A DNA stretch of 58,850 bases from Geminicoccaceae bacterium (GTDB taxonomy: Bacteria; Pseudomonadota; Alphaproteobacteria; Geminicoccales; Geminicoccaceae), in NCBI GenBank assembly GCA_028285265.1, contig JANQPX010000073.1, positions 1 through 58,850 of the forward strand, given 5' to 3'. Shown here piece after piece: positions 43,339 to 52,806 of the stretch (positions are counted from its first letter, which is position 1; the number at the start of each line of letters is the position of its first letter). Under the pieces are notes generated by a model that saw only the letters and a list, made by a program, of their open reading frames with translations, made no database searches and was not told the DNA's origin. Made by a program: the position numbers and the translations under genes.

Positions 43339-45165
43339 ATGGCCAGAATGAAAGCGATCGAAGCGGCGGTTCTCGTTCTCGAAAAGGAGGGTGTCAGCAC
43401 CGCCTTTGGCGTACCGGGCGCTGCAATCAACCCGCTCTATGCAGCGATGGAACGGCGAGGTTCGATCCGCCATATCCTCGCCCGCCATGTCGAGGGCGCT
43501 TCCCACATGGCCGAAGGTTACACCCGCACTAAAGCCGGCAATATCGGGGTTTGTATCGGCACGTCTGGTCCGGCGGGGACCGACATGATCACCGGGCTTT
43601 ATTCAGCCTCTGCCGACAGTATTCCGATCCTATGCATCACGGGGCAGGCGCCGACCACAAAGCTCCACAAAGAGGATTTTCAGGCGGTCGACATCGAGAG
43701 CATTGCCAAGCCCGTGACCAAATGGGCCAGCACGGTGCTGGAGCCAGGCCTGGTGCCGCGTGCTTTTCAAAAAGCGTTCCATCTTATGCGTTCTGGCCGC
43801 CCCGGGCCCGTGTTGATCGATCTGCCGGTCGATGTGCAGATGGCCGAGATCGAGTTCGATATTGAGAGCTACGAGCCACTTGAAGCCTACAAGCCGCGTG
43901 CCTCAACGGCCCAGATCGAAAGGGCCTTAGCGATGCTGAACGCGGCAGAAAGGCCGCTGATCGTTGCGGGCGGCGGCATCATCAATGCCGATGCCTCGTA
44001 CCTCCTGGTCGAGTTTGCTGAGATCACAGGCGTGCCGGTCATCCCCACGCTCATGGGATGGGGTTCGATTCCGGATGATCATCCGTTGATGGCCGGCATG
44101 GTTGGTCTGCAGACGAGTCACCGTTATGGCAACCGCAACTTCCTGCACTCGGATTTCGTGCTTGGCATCGGGAATCGCTGGGCCAACCGCCACACCGGCA
44201 CGATCGAGAACTACACCAAGGGTCGCACATTCGTTCACGTCGACATTGAGCCGACCCAGATTGGCCGCGTGTTCAACCCTGACCTCGGTATCGTCTCCGA
44301 CGCAAGAGAAGCCCTAGCACTCTTTGTTGACGTCGCTAAGGCATGGAAGGCCGAGGGCAAGCTTCGGGACTGGAGCGAATGGGCGGCGGACTGTGAGCAT
44401 CGCAAGAACAGCATGCTCAGAAAGACCCACTACGATCAGGTGCCGCTGAAGCCGCAGCGCGTCTATGAGGAGATGAACGAGGCCTTCGATCGAGATACCT
44501 GCTACGTCACCACCATCGGCCTTTCCCAGATCGCAGGTGCTCAGTTTCTCCACGTCTATGAGCCCCGTAACTGGATCAACTGCGGTCAGGCCGGCCCGCT
44601 TGGCTGGACGCTTCCCGCGGCGCTCGGTGTGCGTGCCGCTGACCCTGACAGGAAGATCGTGGCGCTGTCTGGCGATTATGACTTCCAGTTTTTGATCGAG
44701 GAACTCGCGGTCGGCGCACAGCACAAGCTGCCTTATCTTCATGTGGTCGTGAACAATTCCTATCTCGGCCTCATCCGCCAGGCCCAGCGTGGCTTCGAGA
44801 TCGACTTTCAAGTCAGCCTTGCTTTCGAGAACGTCAATAACGAGGAGGTCTCGGGCTATGGCGTCGACCATGTCGCGGTTGCAGAGGGGCTCGGCTGCAA
44901 AGCGCTTCGCGTCACCAGTCCCAACCAATTCAAGGAAGCGTTTGCTGAAGCCGAAAGGCTGATGGCGGAGCATCAGGTGCCCGTGGTGCTGGAGTTTATC
45001 CTGGAGCGGGTCACCAACATCGCCATGGGAACCGAGATCCACAACGTGAACGAATTCGAGGAGATCCTCTGTCTCGATCCGACACTGACGATCGATGAGG
45101 TCTCGGGTTCGGTTCTGAGTGACAGCAAGGGCGAGAGCAACGTGCCTACAAAAGAGCCGGCCTAG
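43339..45165 (+). CDS. gcl: Glyoxylate carboligase
   Basis: Protein of 608 residues from the ATG at 43339 (GGAG eight bases upstream), starting MARMKAIEAAVLVLEKEGV like known Gcl. It condenses two glyoxylates to tartronate semialdehyde plus CO2 with ThDP. The usual catalytic Glu of ThDP enzymes is replaced by Val in 'ARHVEGASHMAEGY', a trait of Gcl. The ThDP/Mg site is 'GDYDFQFLIEELA...NNSYLG'. It is the first gene of the operon gcl-hyi-glxR-hydroxyacid oxidase. Confidence 0.96.
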   Translation: MARMKAIEAAVLVLEKEGVSTAFGVPGAAINPLYAAMERRGSIRHILARHVEGASHMAEGYTRTKAGNIGVCIGTSGPAGTDMITGLYSASADSIPILCITGQAPTTKLHKEDFQAVDIESIAKPVTKWASTVLEPGLVPRAFQKAFHLMRSGRPGPVLIDLPVDVQMAEIEFDIESYEPLEAYKPRASTAQIERALAMLNAAERPLIVAGGGIINADASYLLVEFAEITGVPVIPTLMGWGSIPDDHPLMAGMVGLQTSHRYGNRNFLHSDFVLGIGNRWANRHTGTIENYTKGRTFVHVDIEPTQIGRVFNPDLGIVSDAREALALFVDVAKAWKAEGKLRDWSEWAADCEHRKNSMLRKTHYDQVPLKPQRVYEEMNEAFDRDTCYVTTIGLSQIAGAQFLHVYEPRNWINCGQAGPLGWTLPAALGVRAADPDRKIVALSGDYDFQFLIEELAVGAQHKLPYLHVVVNNSYLGLIRQAQRGFEIDFQVSLAFENVNNEEVSGYGVDHVAVAEGLGCKALRVTSPNQFKEAFAEAERLMAEHQVPVVLEFILERVTNIAMGTEIHNVNEFEEILCLDPTLTIDEVSGSVLSDSKGESNVPTKEPA

Positions 45166-45234
45166 CCCGAAGAGATCAAACAACACTTGAATGGCAGCCT
45201 GTGGTCGATGTCTCGACCGCATGAGGAGAGTGCG

Positions 45235-46029
45235 TTGCCCAAATTCTGTGCCAATCTCACGATGCTCTACAACGAGCATGACTTCATGGACAGGTTCGCA
45301 GCAGCAGCTGGATCCGGTTTCAAGGGGGTCGAATATCTCTTTCCCTACGACTACGAGAAGGAGCACCTAGCAGAGCAGCTCCATACACATCAACTGACCC
45401 AGGTCTTGCACAATCTGCCTGCCGGCTCGTGGGCGGATGGCGAGCGAGGCATTGCCTGCCTGCCCGATCGCGTTGGTGAGTTTCAAGACGGTGTCGGCCA
45501 GGCGATCGCTTATGCGACCGCGCTCGGTTGCCAGCAGGTGAACTGCCTCGCCGGCATCAAGCCGGGTGGTATCGATTCGGGACGCGCCGCTTCGGTCTTA
45601 GTCGACAATTTGCGTTTTGCCGCGACCAAGCTGGAAGACGTTGGCATCAAGCTGCTTCTAGAACCAGTCAACGATCGTGACATCCCCGGCTTCTTCGTCA
45701 CCAAGTCGGCCCAGGCTATGGCCCTTATGGACGATGTCGGCTCAGACAATCTCTACTTACAATACGATTTTTATCACATGCAGATCATGGAGGGCGGTCT
45801 CGCCTCGACCTTTGAGCGACTAAAAGCGCGTATCGCCCATGTTCAGCTTGCCGACACGCCCGGTCGCCATGAGCCGGGCACCGGTGAGATCAATTATCCC
45901 TTTCTGTTCGATTGGCTCGACCGGCAAGGTTATGCCGGCTGGATTGGCTGCGAATACAAACCGCGCGCTGGCACCGAGCAAGGGCTCGGCTGGTACCAGC
46001 CCTATCGGTCCAAGGCGCGCGTAGCGTAA
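45235..46029 (+). CDS. hyi: Hydroxypyruvate isomerase
   Basis: Protein of 264 residues from a TTG at 45235 with GAGGAG six bases upstream; the frame is open to 45187, but this start gives the family N-terminus PKFCANLTMLYNEHDFMDRF. It is a TIM-barrel isomerase with metal-ligand segments 'LLLEPVNDRDIPGFF', 'LQYDFYHMQIMEGG' and 'IAHVQLADTPGRHEPGTGEI'. It interconverts hydroxypyruvate and tartronate semialdehyde. It lies 69 bases after gcl. Confidence 0.93.
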   Translation: MPKFCANLTMLYNEHDFMDRFAAAAGSGFKGVEYLFPYDYEKEHLAEQLHTHQLTQVLHNLPAGSWADGERGIACLPDRVGEFQDGVGQAIAYATALGCQQVNCLAGIKPGGIDSGRAASVLVDNLRFAATKLEDVGIKLLLEPVNDRDIPGFFVTKSAQAMALMDDVGSDNLYLQYDFYHMQIMEGGLASTFERLKARIAHVQLADTPGRHEPGTGEINYPFLFDWLDRQGYAGWIGCEYKPRAGTEQGLGWYQPYRSKARVA

Positions 46030-46064
46030 TCGCGGCCAGTTCTACCTTAAGAAGGACGAGAAAC

Positions 46065-46952
46065 ATGGAAAAAATCGGCTTTATCGGCCTTGGCATCATG
46101 GGCGCACCCATGGCCGGACACCTGATCGACGGTGGTCACGAGGTTTTTCTCTTCAGCCGCTCTGGTCCACCTGCGGACCTGATTGATAGGGGTGGTACCG
46201 CCAGGGCGTCAGCCAAGGAGGTTGCAGCATCCGCTGACGTCATCATCACCATGGTTCCGGACACACCAGATGTCGAAAAGGTGCTTTTCGGTGCGAATGG
46301 TGTCGCCGAAGGGCTGAGTGCTGGCAAGGTCGTCGTCGACATGAGCTCGATTTCACCGGTTGCGACGAAGGCCTTTGCAGCGCGCATCAAGGAGCTTGGT
46401 TGCGACTATCTGGACGCTCCCGTCTCGGGCGGCGACGTTGGCGCCAAAGCGGCCACCCTCAGCATCATGGTTGGCGGTCCGAAGGTTGCTTTCGAGCGCG
46501 TACATGCCGTCTTCGCGCTGATGGGTAAGAACATTACCCATGTCGGCGAAAGTGGTGATGGCCAGACCACCAAGGTCGCCAATCAGATTATTGTGGCGCT
46601 GACGATCGAAGCCGTCGCTGAGGGGCTGTTATTCGCGTCCAAAGCCGGCGCTGATCCGTCGAAGGTTCGAGACGCCCTGATGGGTGGGCTCGCCACCTCG
46701 CGCATTCTCGAAATTCACGGCGAACGCATGATCAAGCGGACATTCGATCCCGGCTTTAGGATCGCGTTACACCAAAAGGATCTCGATCTCGCGCTGCAAA
46801 ACGCCAAGACACTCGGTGTGAGCCTGCCGAACACCGCGACCTGCCAGGCGTTGTTCAATGCTTGCACGGCCCAAGGCGGTGCGGCTTGGGATCACTCCGG
46901 GATGGTGAAAGCGCTCGAGCAGCTTGCCCATCACCAGGTCGCTGAGGGCTGA
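46065..46952 (+). CDS. glxR: Tartronate semialdehyde reductase (2-hydroxy-3-oxopropionate reductase)
   Basis: Protein of 295 residues from the ATG at 46065, with AGAAGGA upstream. The N-terminal Rossmann domain opens 'IGFIGLGIMGAPMAGHLIDGGH' (GxGxxG-type NAD(P) site). The signature 'DAPVSGGDVGAKAATLSIMVGG' and the catalytic Lys in 'TKVANQIIVA' are those of beta-hydroxyacid dehydrogenases. It reduces tartronate semialdehyde to D-glycerate. Confidence 0.94.
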   Translation: MEKIGFIGLGIMGAPMAGHLIDGGHEVFLFSRSGPPADLIDRGGTARASAKEVAASADVIITMVPDTPDVEKVLFGANGVAEGLSAGKVVVDMSSISPVATKAFAARIKELGCDYLDAPVSGGDVGAKAATLSIMVGGPKVAFERVHAVFALMGKNITHVGESGDGQTTKVANQIIVALTIEAVAEGLLFASKAGADPSKVRDALMGGLATSRILEIHGERMIKRTFDPGFRIALHQKDLDLALQNAKTLGVSLPNTATCQALFNACTAQGGAAWDHSGMVKALEQLAHHQVAEG

Positions 46953-46977
46953 CAACCGCACACCGAGGGAGATGGCC

Positions 46978-48132
46978 ATGCGCCTACCTGACTGCCATAG
47001 TTTCAAGGACTTTCGCATGCTGGCAAAGCGCCGTCTCCCCGGACCAATTTTCCACTATATCGATGGTGCGGCAGACGACGAGATCACCTATCGGCGCAAC
47101 ACCGAAGCCTATGATGCCTGCGACCTGGTCCCCAACGTGCTGGCTGGTGTCGATGAGGTCGACATGGGTGTTGAGGTCATGGGCCAGAAGCTCGCTATGC
47201 CGATCTATTGCGCGCCGACTGCCTTGCAGCGCTTGTTCCACCATGATGGTGAGCGTGCCGTCGCCAAAGCCGCTCAGAAATTCGGGACGATGGTCGGCGT
47301 CTCGTCGCTTGGCACGGTGAGCGTCGAGGAGCTCAGTGAGACGATCTCGACACCTAAGATGTTTCAATTCTACTTCCATAAGGATCGTGGCCTGAACGAT
47401 GCCCTTTTGGAACGCGCCAAGGCTGCCAAGTTCGACGTCATGGCGCTGACCGTTGACACCATCACTGGCGGCAATCGCGAACGCGACTTAAAAACCGGAT
47501 TTACGTCCCCGCCACGCTTGACCCTACAGAGCCTGATGAGTTTCGCAGCACATCCGATGTGGGCACTCAACTACTTCACGCATCCGGCCTTCGAACTGCC
47601 GCATCTGAAGGACCACGTGTCCGCCGGCACCAACCTCGCAACGTCGGTTGGTGACTACTTCTCAACAATGCTGGATCAGTCCATGAATTGGCGCGATGCC
47701 GAAGAGCTATGCGCTAAATGGAATGGCCAGTTCGCGCTCAAGGGCATCATGAGCGTTGCTGACGCCAAACGTGCGGTCGATATCGGCTGTACGGGCATCA
47801 TGGTTTCCAACCATGGTGGTCGACAACTTGACGGCTCGCGTGCTCCGTTCGATCAGCTCGCCGAAATCGTCGACGCCGTTGGCGACCAAATCGATGTCAT
47901 CTGTGAAGGCGGGATCCAGCGTGGCACCCACATCCTGAAAGCGCTTTCCATCGGTGCCAAGGCTTGTTCCGGCGGCCGTCTCTATCTCTACGCTCTCGCC
48001 GCGGCGGGTCAGGCGGGCGTCGAGCGCGCTCTTGGTAATTTGCGCGCCGAAATCGAACGTGACATGAAACTCATGGGCGTAACCAAGATCGACCAGTTGA
48101 GCGTCGAAAACCTTCGTTTTCGACGCCGCTAA
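46978..48132 (+). CDS. FMN-dependent 2-hydroxy-acid oxidase/dehydrogenase (glycolate or L-lactate type)
   Basis: Protein of 384 residues; the ATG at 46978 has GAGGGAG upstream. The FMN-binding barrel has 'GPIFHYIDGAADDEITYRRN', the central 'LTVDTITGGNRERDLKTG' and the active-site 'MVSNHGGRQLDGSRAP' with its catalytic His. The family oxidises L-lactate, glycolate or mandelate. In this operon glycolate-to-glyoxylate is the likely reaction, feeding gcl; the exact substrate cannot be read from the sequence. Confidence 0.88.
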   Translation: MRLPDCHSFKDFRMLAKRRLPGPIFHYIDGAADDEITYRRNTEAYDACDLVPNVLAGVDEVDMGVEVMGQKLAMPIYCAPTALQRLFHHDGERAVAKAAQKFGTMVGVSSLGTVSVEELSETISTPKMFQFYFHKDRGLNDALLERAKAAKFDVMALTVDTITGGNRERDLKTGFTSPPRLTLQSLMSFAAHPMWALNYFTHPAFELPHLKDHVSAGTNLATSVGDYFSTMLDQSMNWRDAEELCAKWNGQFALKGIMSVADAKRAVDIGCTGIMVSNHGGRQLDGSRAPFDQLAEIVDAVGDQIDVICEGGIQRGTHILKALSIGAKACSGGRLYLYALAAAGQAGVERALGNLRAEIERDMKLMGVTKIDQLSVENLRFRRR

Positions 48133-48765
48133 TACTTCCTGTTTCACGATCATAGGGAATGCAGGGTGCCGACATGTTCCATGAATGATTGGAGGAAGTA
48201 GGTTTGACAAAGAGCGAAAAGTCATGAGGCCGCCGGTAAGTTTTGTTCAGGTGAAGTCAATTTCGCAGAGGGCGTATGACAACTTGGCTGTGTGTTGATC
48301 AGCTGCCGAAAATGCTCGCATGCTTTGTTCGCCTTTGGCTCTCCAAAGCCTTGGGAGCCTCAGAAGGATGATCTGTGCTAATCGAGTCCTCCGAAACGTC
48401 CATGTCTGCACGCTCGGGCCCTTTGGCTGAACTGCAGTTTAGCCGTTCGATGAAGATGGAGGTCTCGTGGCGTCGCATAATAGGGTTCGGCGGTGGGCAG
48501 CTTCTAGGCAGTATTCGCAGGCAAAATAGACCCCCGTTATTGAAGAGCATGGTCCGAGCCGCTGTCCTTGTCGGTGGGTAAACTCAGCCTAAAATGGCAT
48601 GTTTGCGACGTTGACTGGTTCTCATTTGCGTCCCAAGCAAACGCTTCCGTCTCGGCCTGAGAAGCGGCTGGTTTTCTGAGGAGCGATGGTGTTGTTGTCT
48701 TGCAAAAAGTACATCTTTGCGTTCCACTGGCTCATATTAATGAAATTTCTAGGGGAACGCTTCAC
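48133..48765. other. Intergenic region, about 630 bases
   Basis: No supported gene. A minus-strand frame at 48299-48550 (83 codons) has a Ser/Glu-rich composition and no start signal. The right end should hold the promoter of the small gene at 48766. Confidence 0.3.
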
Positions 48766-48999
48766 ATGTACAAGAAGGTTCAAGCAATCAATGATGAATA
48801 TGAGGCAGTGCTTGCCCGAGCTAAGAAGTTGAAAAAACAATGGGTTCGAAGGCACGAGGGCCATGAAGGCGTGCAGATTGGGCAGATTTCCGAGGTGTTT
48901 GTAAACGAAGGGCCACCTCGAGGTCTGAAAGTCACGGTCAAGTGGAAGGGAGGGATCACCACCGAAAAGGTCGATCCGGAAACCTTGGAAGAATGGTGA
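48766..48999 (+). CDS. Small protein of unknown function
   Basis: Protein of 77 residues from the ATG at 48766 (AGGGGAA upstream). The first half is a charged helix (YKKVQAINDEYEAVLARAKK), the second half beta-rich with 'GLKVTVKWKGGITTEKVDPE', like a small SH3-type barrel. No family recognised. It is isolated on both sides. Confidence 0.55.
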   Translation: MYKKVQAINDEYEAVLARAKKLKKQWVRRHEGHEGVQIGQISEVFVNEGPPRGLKVTVKWKGGITTEKVDPETLEEW

Positions 49000-49375
49000 C
49001 TTATTCGACTACATCGGGATAGTCGACAACCCCAATTAAATTGGACTTCCGCCAATGAGTGCATGACCCCGGCATTGGCGCAAGAGGACAATGACGTTCT
49101 CTCGGAGCTGTAGAGATACTCCAGCGCTATGGTTAATTTAGCAAGCATTGGCCGCTTGAATTGAGACGTCAGAACCGCCGTCGCTCGGTTGTGATATAGC
49201 CCACTTGCTATCGGGAATAAGGGTAGTGTCTTTCGAAAATTCTTTGAAGTTATCTGTGTAGGATTGGTCATCTCCTCGCATTCGTTACGGCGTTGCGGTG
49301 AGTGCTAAGCACAGGTCGTTCGGTTTGCAATGAAGCGCCGGCGTTTTTGAAGTTGCGTCAGTTTAACGGAGCCCT
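49000..49375. other. Intergenic region, no gene seen
   Basis: About 375 bases between the small gene and the decayed ccdB. A minus-strand frame through it has no support. Confidence 0.3.
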
Positions 49376-49690
49376 TCATGTACATGCCACGAGCAAATCA
49401 AATGCGCCAATAGCGCGGTCGCTCCATCTTCAAGTAGTCAAACTGATTTTTTGAAGTTGCCCAGGAATACTGTGGCGATATCAAGCACGATTTAGACGAA
49501 AGCCTCGCTACGAATCTCAAAAGCAGGATTCGGACTCTAGTCGCGTTGGCGAAAATCGATCCAATGAACAAAAAAGGAACAACCAGCGACCCCCGTAAAT
49601 GTTGGGCGCATCCGACAGAACCGCGATTACAGTAGAAATATTCTACGCAGTCTACCGGCTTAGTTTCCTGCGAACGTCGTACTGTGCCAT
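49376..49690 (-). pseudogene. ccdB: Decayed ccdB copy
   Basis: Nucleotide-level relative of the intact ccdB at 3887-4201: 'gaacgtcgtactgtgccat' at the start and 'gcgccaatagcgcggtcgc' near the end match it. The translation begins MAQYDVRRKLSR and then stops: a TAG at 49652-49654 (codon 13) replaces the Gln codon of the intact copy, and later frames are broken. Not expressed as a toxin. Confidence 0.8.
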
Positions 49691-49693
49691 GAA

Positions 49694-49940
49694 TTGTAAC
49701 GAAGGGAACTGATCAGCGATGGAAGTTTGGCCGGGAATCCCTCCGAATTTAGATCGTTGGCTGTAATCTCGCCCAAAGATTCTGGATCTGTCACTGACGT
49801 TGTTCCTCATCGTTCTGCAAAGAAGTCCGCAAGGCTCGCTCGACTAGTCGGGATCGCATTTGGCGTCGCATTGCAATGAGAAGATCTGCTTCTTTCGCAT
49901 TACAACATACGGTCATCGCCATGATGAACTAGGCGGGGGA
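49694..49940 (-). pseudogene. ccdA: Decayed ccdA copy
   Basis: Matches the intact ccdA at 4205-4456 in segments ('cagcgatggaa', 'tgacgttgttcctcatcg', 'agtccgcaagg', 'cgggatcgcatttggcg') with substitutions and indels between. The order and spacing relative to the decayed ccdB are the same as in the intact pair. Boundaries are approximate. Confidence 0.7.
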
Positions 49941-50290
49941 GGTCTTTCAGGACTCCTGAGGAATGCCGCAAGCATCGCCATAGTGATAGAAAATGAAGTG
50001 GGTAAATGAAAAGTGCAATGCAAGATAAAATTCGATGCCATATCGCCGAAGAGTCGATATTCAGTCAGTGACAATGAAATTATGTCGTAATAAGTGTTGT
50101 GACGCCGTTTTGAGTAAGTGGACTAGAATTTTGTACTTGATCAATATCGTCAGTTTCATTCGATGATCGGAGTCTTCTGATACAAGCTTTGCTCAGAACG
50201 TTGCGAGACATAGCAGCGTTGGCCTGGTAGCATTTTTTGTGCTTTGGTCTATGTGAAGAAATCCATTGTCAAAACGGTGGAGGATAGCTC
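49941..50290. other. Upstream region of the dioxygenase gene
   Basis: About 350 AT-rich bases without a gene. The promoter of the dioxygenase gene must be near its right end. Confidence 0.3.
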
Positions 50291-51139
50291 GTGAAGAATT
50301 TTGAAACGCTCGATGTTCGCCCTCTTTCACCAGCACTCGGTGCCGAGATCGTTGGAATCGATCTCAAGGAGAACCTGAACGATGCTGTGATGGCATCGCT
50401 TCGGGAGGCGCTTGGCAGCTATGGGGTGATCTTCTTTCGTGATCAAGATTTGACGCCTGAGGCCCATATCGCTCTTGCCAAACGCTTTGCACCGATCGAC
50501 ATTAACCGCTTCTTCAAGCCTGTCGACGGCTACCCGATGATCGCCGAGGTGCGAAAGGAACCTGATCAAAAGCGCAATATCGGCGGTGTTTGGCATACGG
50601 ATCACTCCTATGATGAAGCGCCTGCTATGGGTTCGGTGCTTCTCGCGCGCGAAGTTCCCGATGTCGGTGGCGATACGCTTTTTGCCAGCATGGGACTGGC
50701 GTACGAGATGCTGTCCGAAGGGTTGAAACAGACGCTGTCCGGCCTCAAGGCCTGGCATTCGAGTCGGCATGCTTTTGGCCACGGTGGCACGACGGCGGAA
50801 CTACAGCGGGAAGGGCGTATTCAGAATCCGGACCTTGCGACGCAGGATGCCGCGCATCCCGTCGTCATTAGCCATCCTCAGACCCATCGAAAGACGCTTT
50901 ATGTCAATCCGGGATTCACGAGGCGTTTTGATGGCTGGACCGAGGCAGAATCTAAGCCTCTTCTCGATTTTCTCTACGCCCATGCCACGCGGCCGGAGTT
51001 TACCTGCCGCTTCCGTTGGCAAGAAGGATCAATAGCGATTTGGGACAATCGCGCGACCTGGCATTTTGCGATGAATGACTACGCCGGCCAGCGACGTCTG
51101 ATGCATCGCATTACCTTGGAAGGTGAGCCTCTCCATTAG
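50291..51139 (+). CDS. TauD/TfdA-family Fe(II)/2-oxoglutarate dioxygenase
   Basis: Protein of 282 residues, GTG start with GGAGG seven bases upstream. The 2-His-1-carboxylate triad is readable: His102 and Asp104 in 'VWHTDHSYDE', and the distal His258 in 'ATWHFAMND'. The 2-oxoglutarate-binding Arg lies in 'RRLMHRITLEG'. Such enzymes hydroxylate taurine, alkyl sulfates, chlorophenoxyacids or carnitine-type compounds. A carbohydrate importer follows 229 bases downstream; whether they share a substrate is open. Confidence 0.9.
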   Translation: MKNFETLDVRPLSPALGAEIVGIDLKENLNDAVMASLREALGSYGVIFFRDQDLTPEAHIALAKRFAPIDINRFFKPVDGYPMIAEVRKEPDQKRNIGGVWHTDHSYDEAPAMGSVLLAREVPDVGGDTLFASMGLAYEMLSEGLKQTLSGLKAWHSSRHAFGHGGTTAELQREGRIQNPDLATQDAAHPVVISHPQTHRKTLYVNPGFTRRFDGWTEAESKPLLDFLYAHATRPEFTCRFRWQEGSIAIWDNRATWHFAMNDYAGQRRLMHRITLEGEPLH

Positions 51140-51368
51140 CGTAGGCCCAGCGTCTTTCGCGCGGTTGACGACAGCATCGCGCGTGCCATCGCCGACAACT
51201 CCTTGGCCTCTCGATGGCTGAAGATTCGATGTCCTCATCGCCAGACGTCGAATAGCGCACGATGGTCCAAGCATTCGTTGCTCTCATGCAAGCGTTATGG
51301 GAGACTTAGATCGTGCTGGGCTGAAGCCTTAATCGTCAAAAATGTAAAACGATCAGGGAGGCGTCGTC
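51140..51368. other. Gap before the ABC importer genes
   Basis: About 230 bases; probable promoter for the binding-protein gene. Confidence 0.3.
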
Positions 51369-52751
51369 ATGGCAAGTTTGAAAACTAATACTTTAAAGAC
51401 CGTTCAGGCGGCCAAAACACACCGCCGGCAACTTCTAAAATCAGCACTTTATGGATCGGCTGCAGCAGTCGTCGGTCTACGCGCGCCAGCCGTCCTTGGC
51501 CAATCCAAGCCGTTCGCTGGCGTCACAATCAACGGGGCAAGTTTCCAACACGTCTTTCACACTTACTTAAAGGAGTACATCCCAGAATTCGAAGAGCAGA
51601 CAGGGATGACCGTCAATTTCGAGTTGCAAGCGTTCCCAATTTACAATCAGCGCATGGATCTGGAGCTGTCGACCGGCGGTTCTGCCTACGACTTCTGCAA
51701 TGTGACCTTCATTTACACCGGCCGTTGGATTGGGGCGGGCTGGGTCGATCCACTGGATGAACTCATCAATGATCCAGATCTGACACCTGATGATTGGGAC
51801 GCCAATGACTTCGTCGGCGGTGCCCAAAGTGCCTTGCAGGACGCTGATGGCAAGACTTATGGCTTTGCTTGGGAAGCCGGCGCAATGATTATGGGCATTG
51901 GCCGAGCTGACCTCTTGGATAAGGCGGGTGTTAATACACCGACGAGCTTCGAAGAGTTGATCACCGTCTGCGATGCGATCCATCGCCAAGAAGGCGCATC
52001 TGCTTTTGTCGCTGACAAGCTCCATCACTGGAATTGGATACCCTACCTCATGGGCCATGGCGGTGGCGTGTTCCGGGATCCACCTGCCGATCTCATGCCA
52101 ACACTAGATACGCCAGAAGCGGCGAAGGCCGCTGAGTACTACGCCAGTCTCCTCACCACTTATGGCCCTTCCGGTGTCCTCTCCTATACGGACGATCAGG
52201 CGATGCGAGCCCAGCTCGCAGCGCGTGCCAACATCCGAACGCAGGCGATCGGCTGGATGACGCCCCTCGCGAAGCATGAGGAAAGTAAGGTCAAAGAGAC
52301 AGTGCGCTATGCGCTCATGCCGGGAGGTTCTGCTGGTAACTTCCCTGGCTCCAACAGTCATGGCTTTGGCATTCCCAAGGGAGCACAAAATAAGGAAGCC
52401 GCCTGGGAATTCATCAAATGGGCGATGGGCAAAGAGATGACACGGCGCATCGCGCTTGAAAAGGGTTACTCCGCCGTTTGTCGTCGCTCGGTGATCGAAG
52501 ATCCCGCCTACAAAGAGGCCCTCACATTGAACGGGCAGGATGTCGCCGGTCTCTACCTCCAGGTGCTCGAGCTTGGCGGGAAGTCAGGCTACATGAAGTA
52601 TCGTACCGTGCCTGTCTTCCCGCAGGCCGGCGACAAGATCAACAAGGCTATCGAGCGTATCGCTTCGGGACAACAGGATGGCCCAGCAGCCATGGCGCAA
52701 GCTCAAGAAGAAGCCATCGCCGATCTTAAAAAAGCCGGCGTCGACCTCTAG
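51369..52751 (+). CDS. Extracellular solute-binding protein, carbohydrate ABC importer
   Basis: Protein of 460 residues, GGGAGG before the ATG. A Tat-type signal (HRRQLLKSALYGSAAAVVG, cleavage near 'AVLGQS') directs it to the periplasm. The mature part is of the family-1 (maltose/multi-sugar) type: GMTVNFELQAFPIYNQRMDL, 'YDFCNVTFIYTGRWI', 'HGFGIPKGAQNKEAAWEFIKW'. It is followed by a strong hairpin and two permease genes. Confidence 0.9.
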   Translation: MASLKTNTLKTVQAAKTHRRQLLKSALYGSAAAVVGLRAPAVLGQSKPFAGVTINGASFQHVFHTYLKEYIPEFEEQTGMTVNFELQAFPIYNQRMDLELSTGGSAYDFCNVTFIYTGRWIGAGWVDPLDELINDPDLTPDDWDANDFVGGAQSALQDADGKTYGFAWEAGAMIMGIGRADLLDKAGVNTPTSFEELITVCDAIHRQEGASAFVADKLHHWNWIPYLMGHGGGVFRDPPADLMPTLDTPEAAKAAEYYASLLTTYGPSGVLSYTDDQAMRAQLAARANIRTQAIGWMTPLAKHEESKVKETVRYALMPGGSAGNFPGSNSHGFGIPKGAQNKEAAWEFIKWAMGKEMTRRIALEKGYSAVCRRSVIEDPAYKEALTLNGQDVAGLYLQVLELGGKSGYMKYRTVPVFPQAGDKINKAIERIASGQQDGPAAMAQAQEEAIADLKKAGVDL

Positions 52752-52759
52752 CGGACCAC

Positions 52760-52796
52760 TGGCCCGGCAGTTGTCTTGTCTTTGACTGCCGGGCCA
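52760..52796. terminator. Strong hairpin between binding protein and permease genes
   Basis: A perfect 12-base stem, tggcccggcagt (52760-52771) pairing with actgccgggcca (52785-52796), around a 13-base loop. There is no T tract. Such structures in importer operons usually protect the upstream mRNA or attenuate, giving much more binding protein than permease. Confidence 0.75.
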
Positions 52797-52806
52797 GGCC
52801 TATGAG

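Noticed and set aside
48299..48550. 83-codon minus-strand frame
   Set aside because: No start signal, no family, low-complexity composition; left as intergenic.
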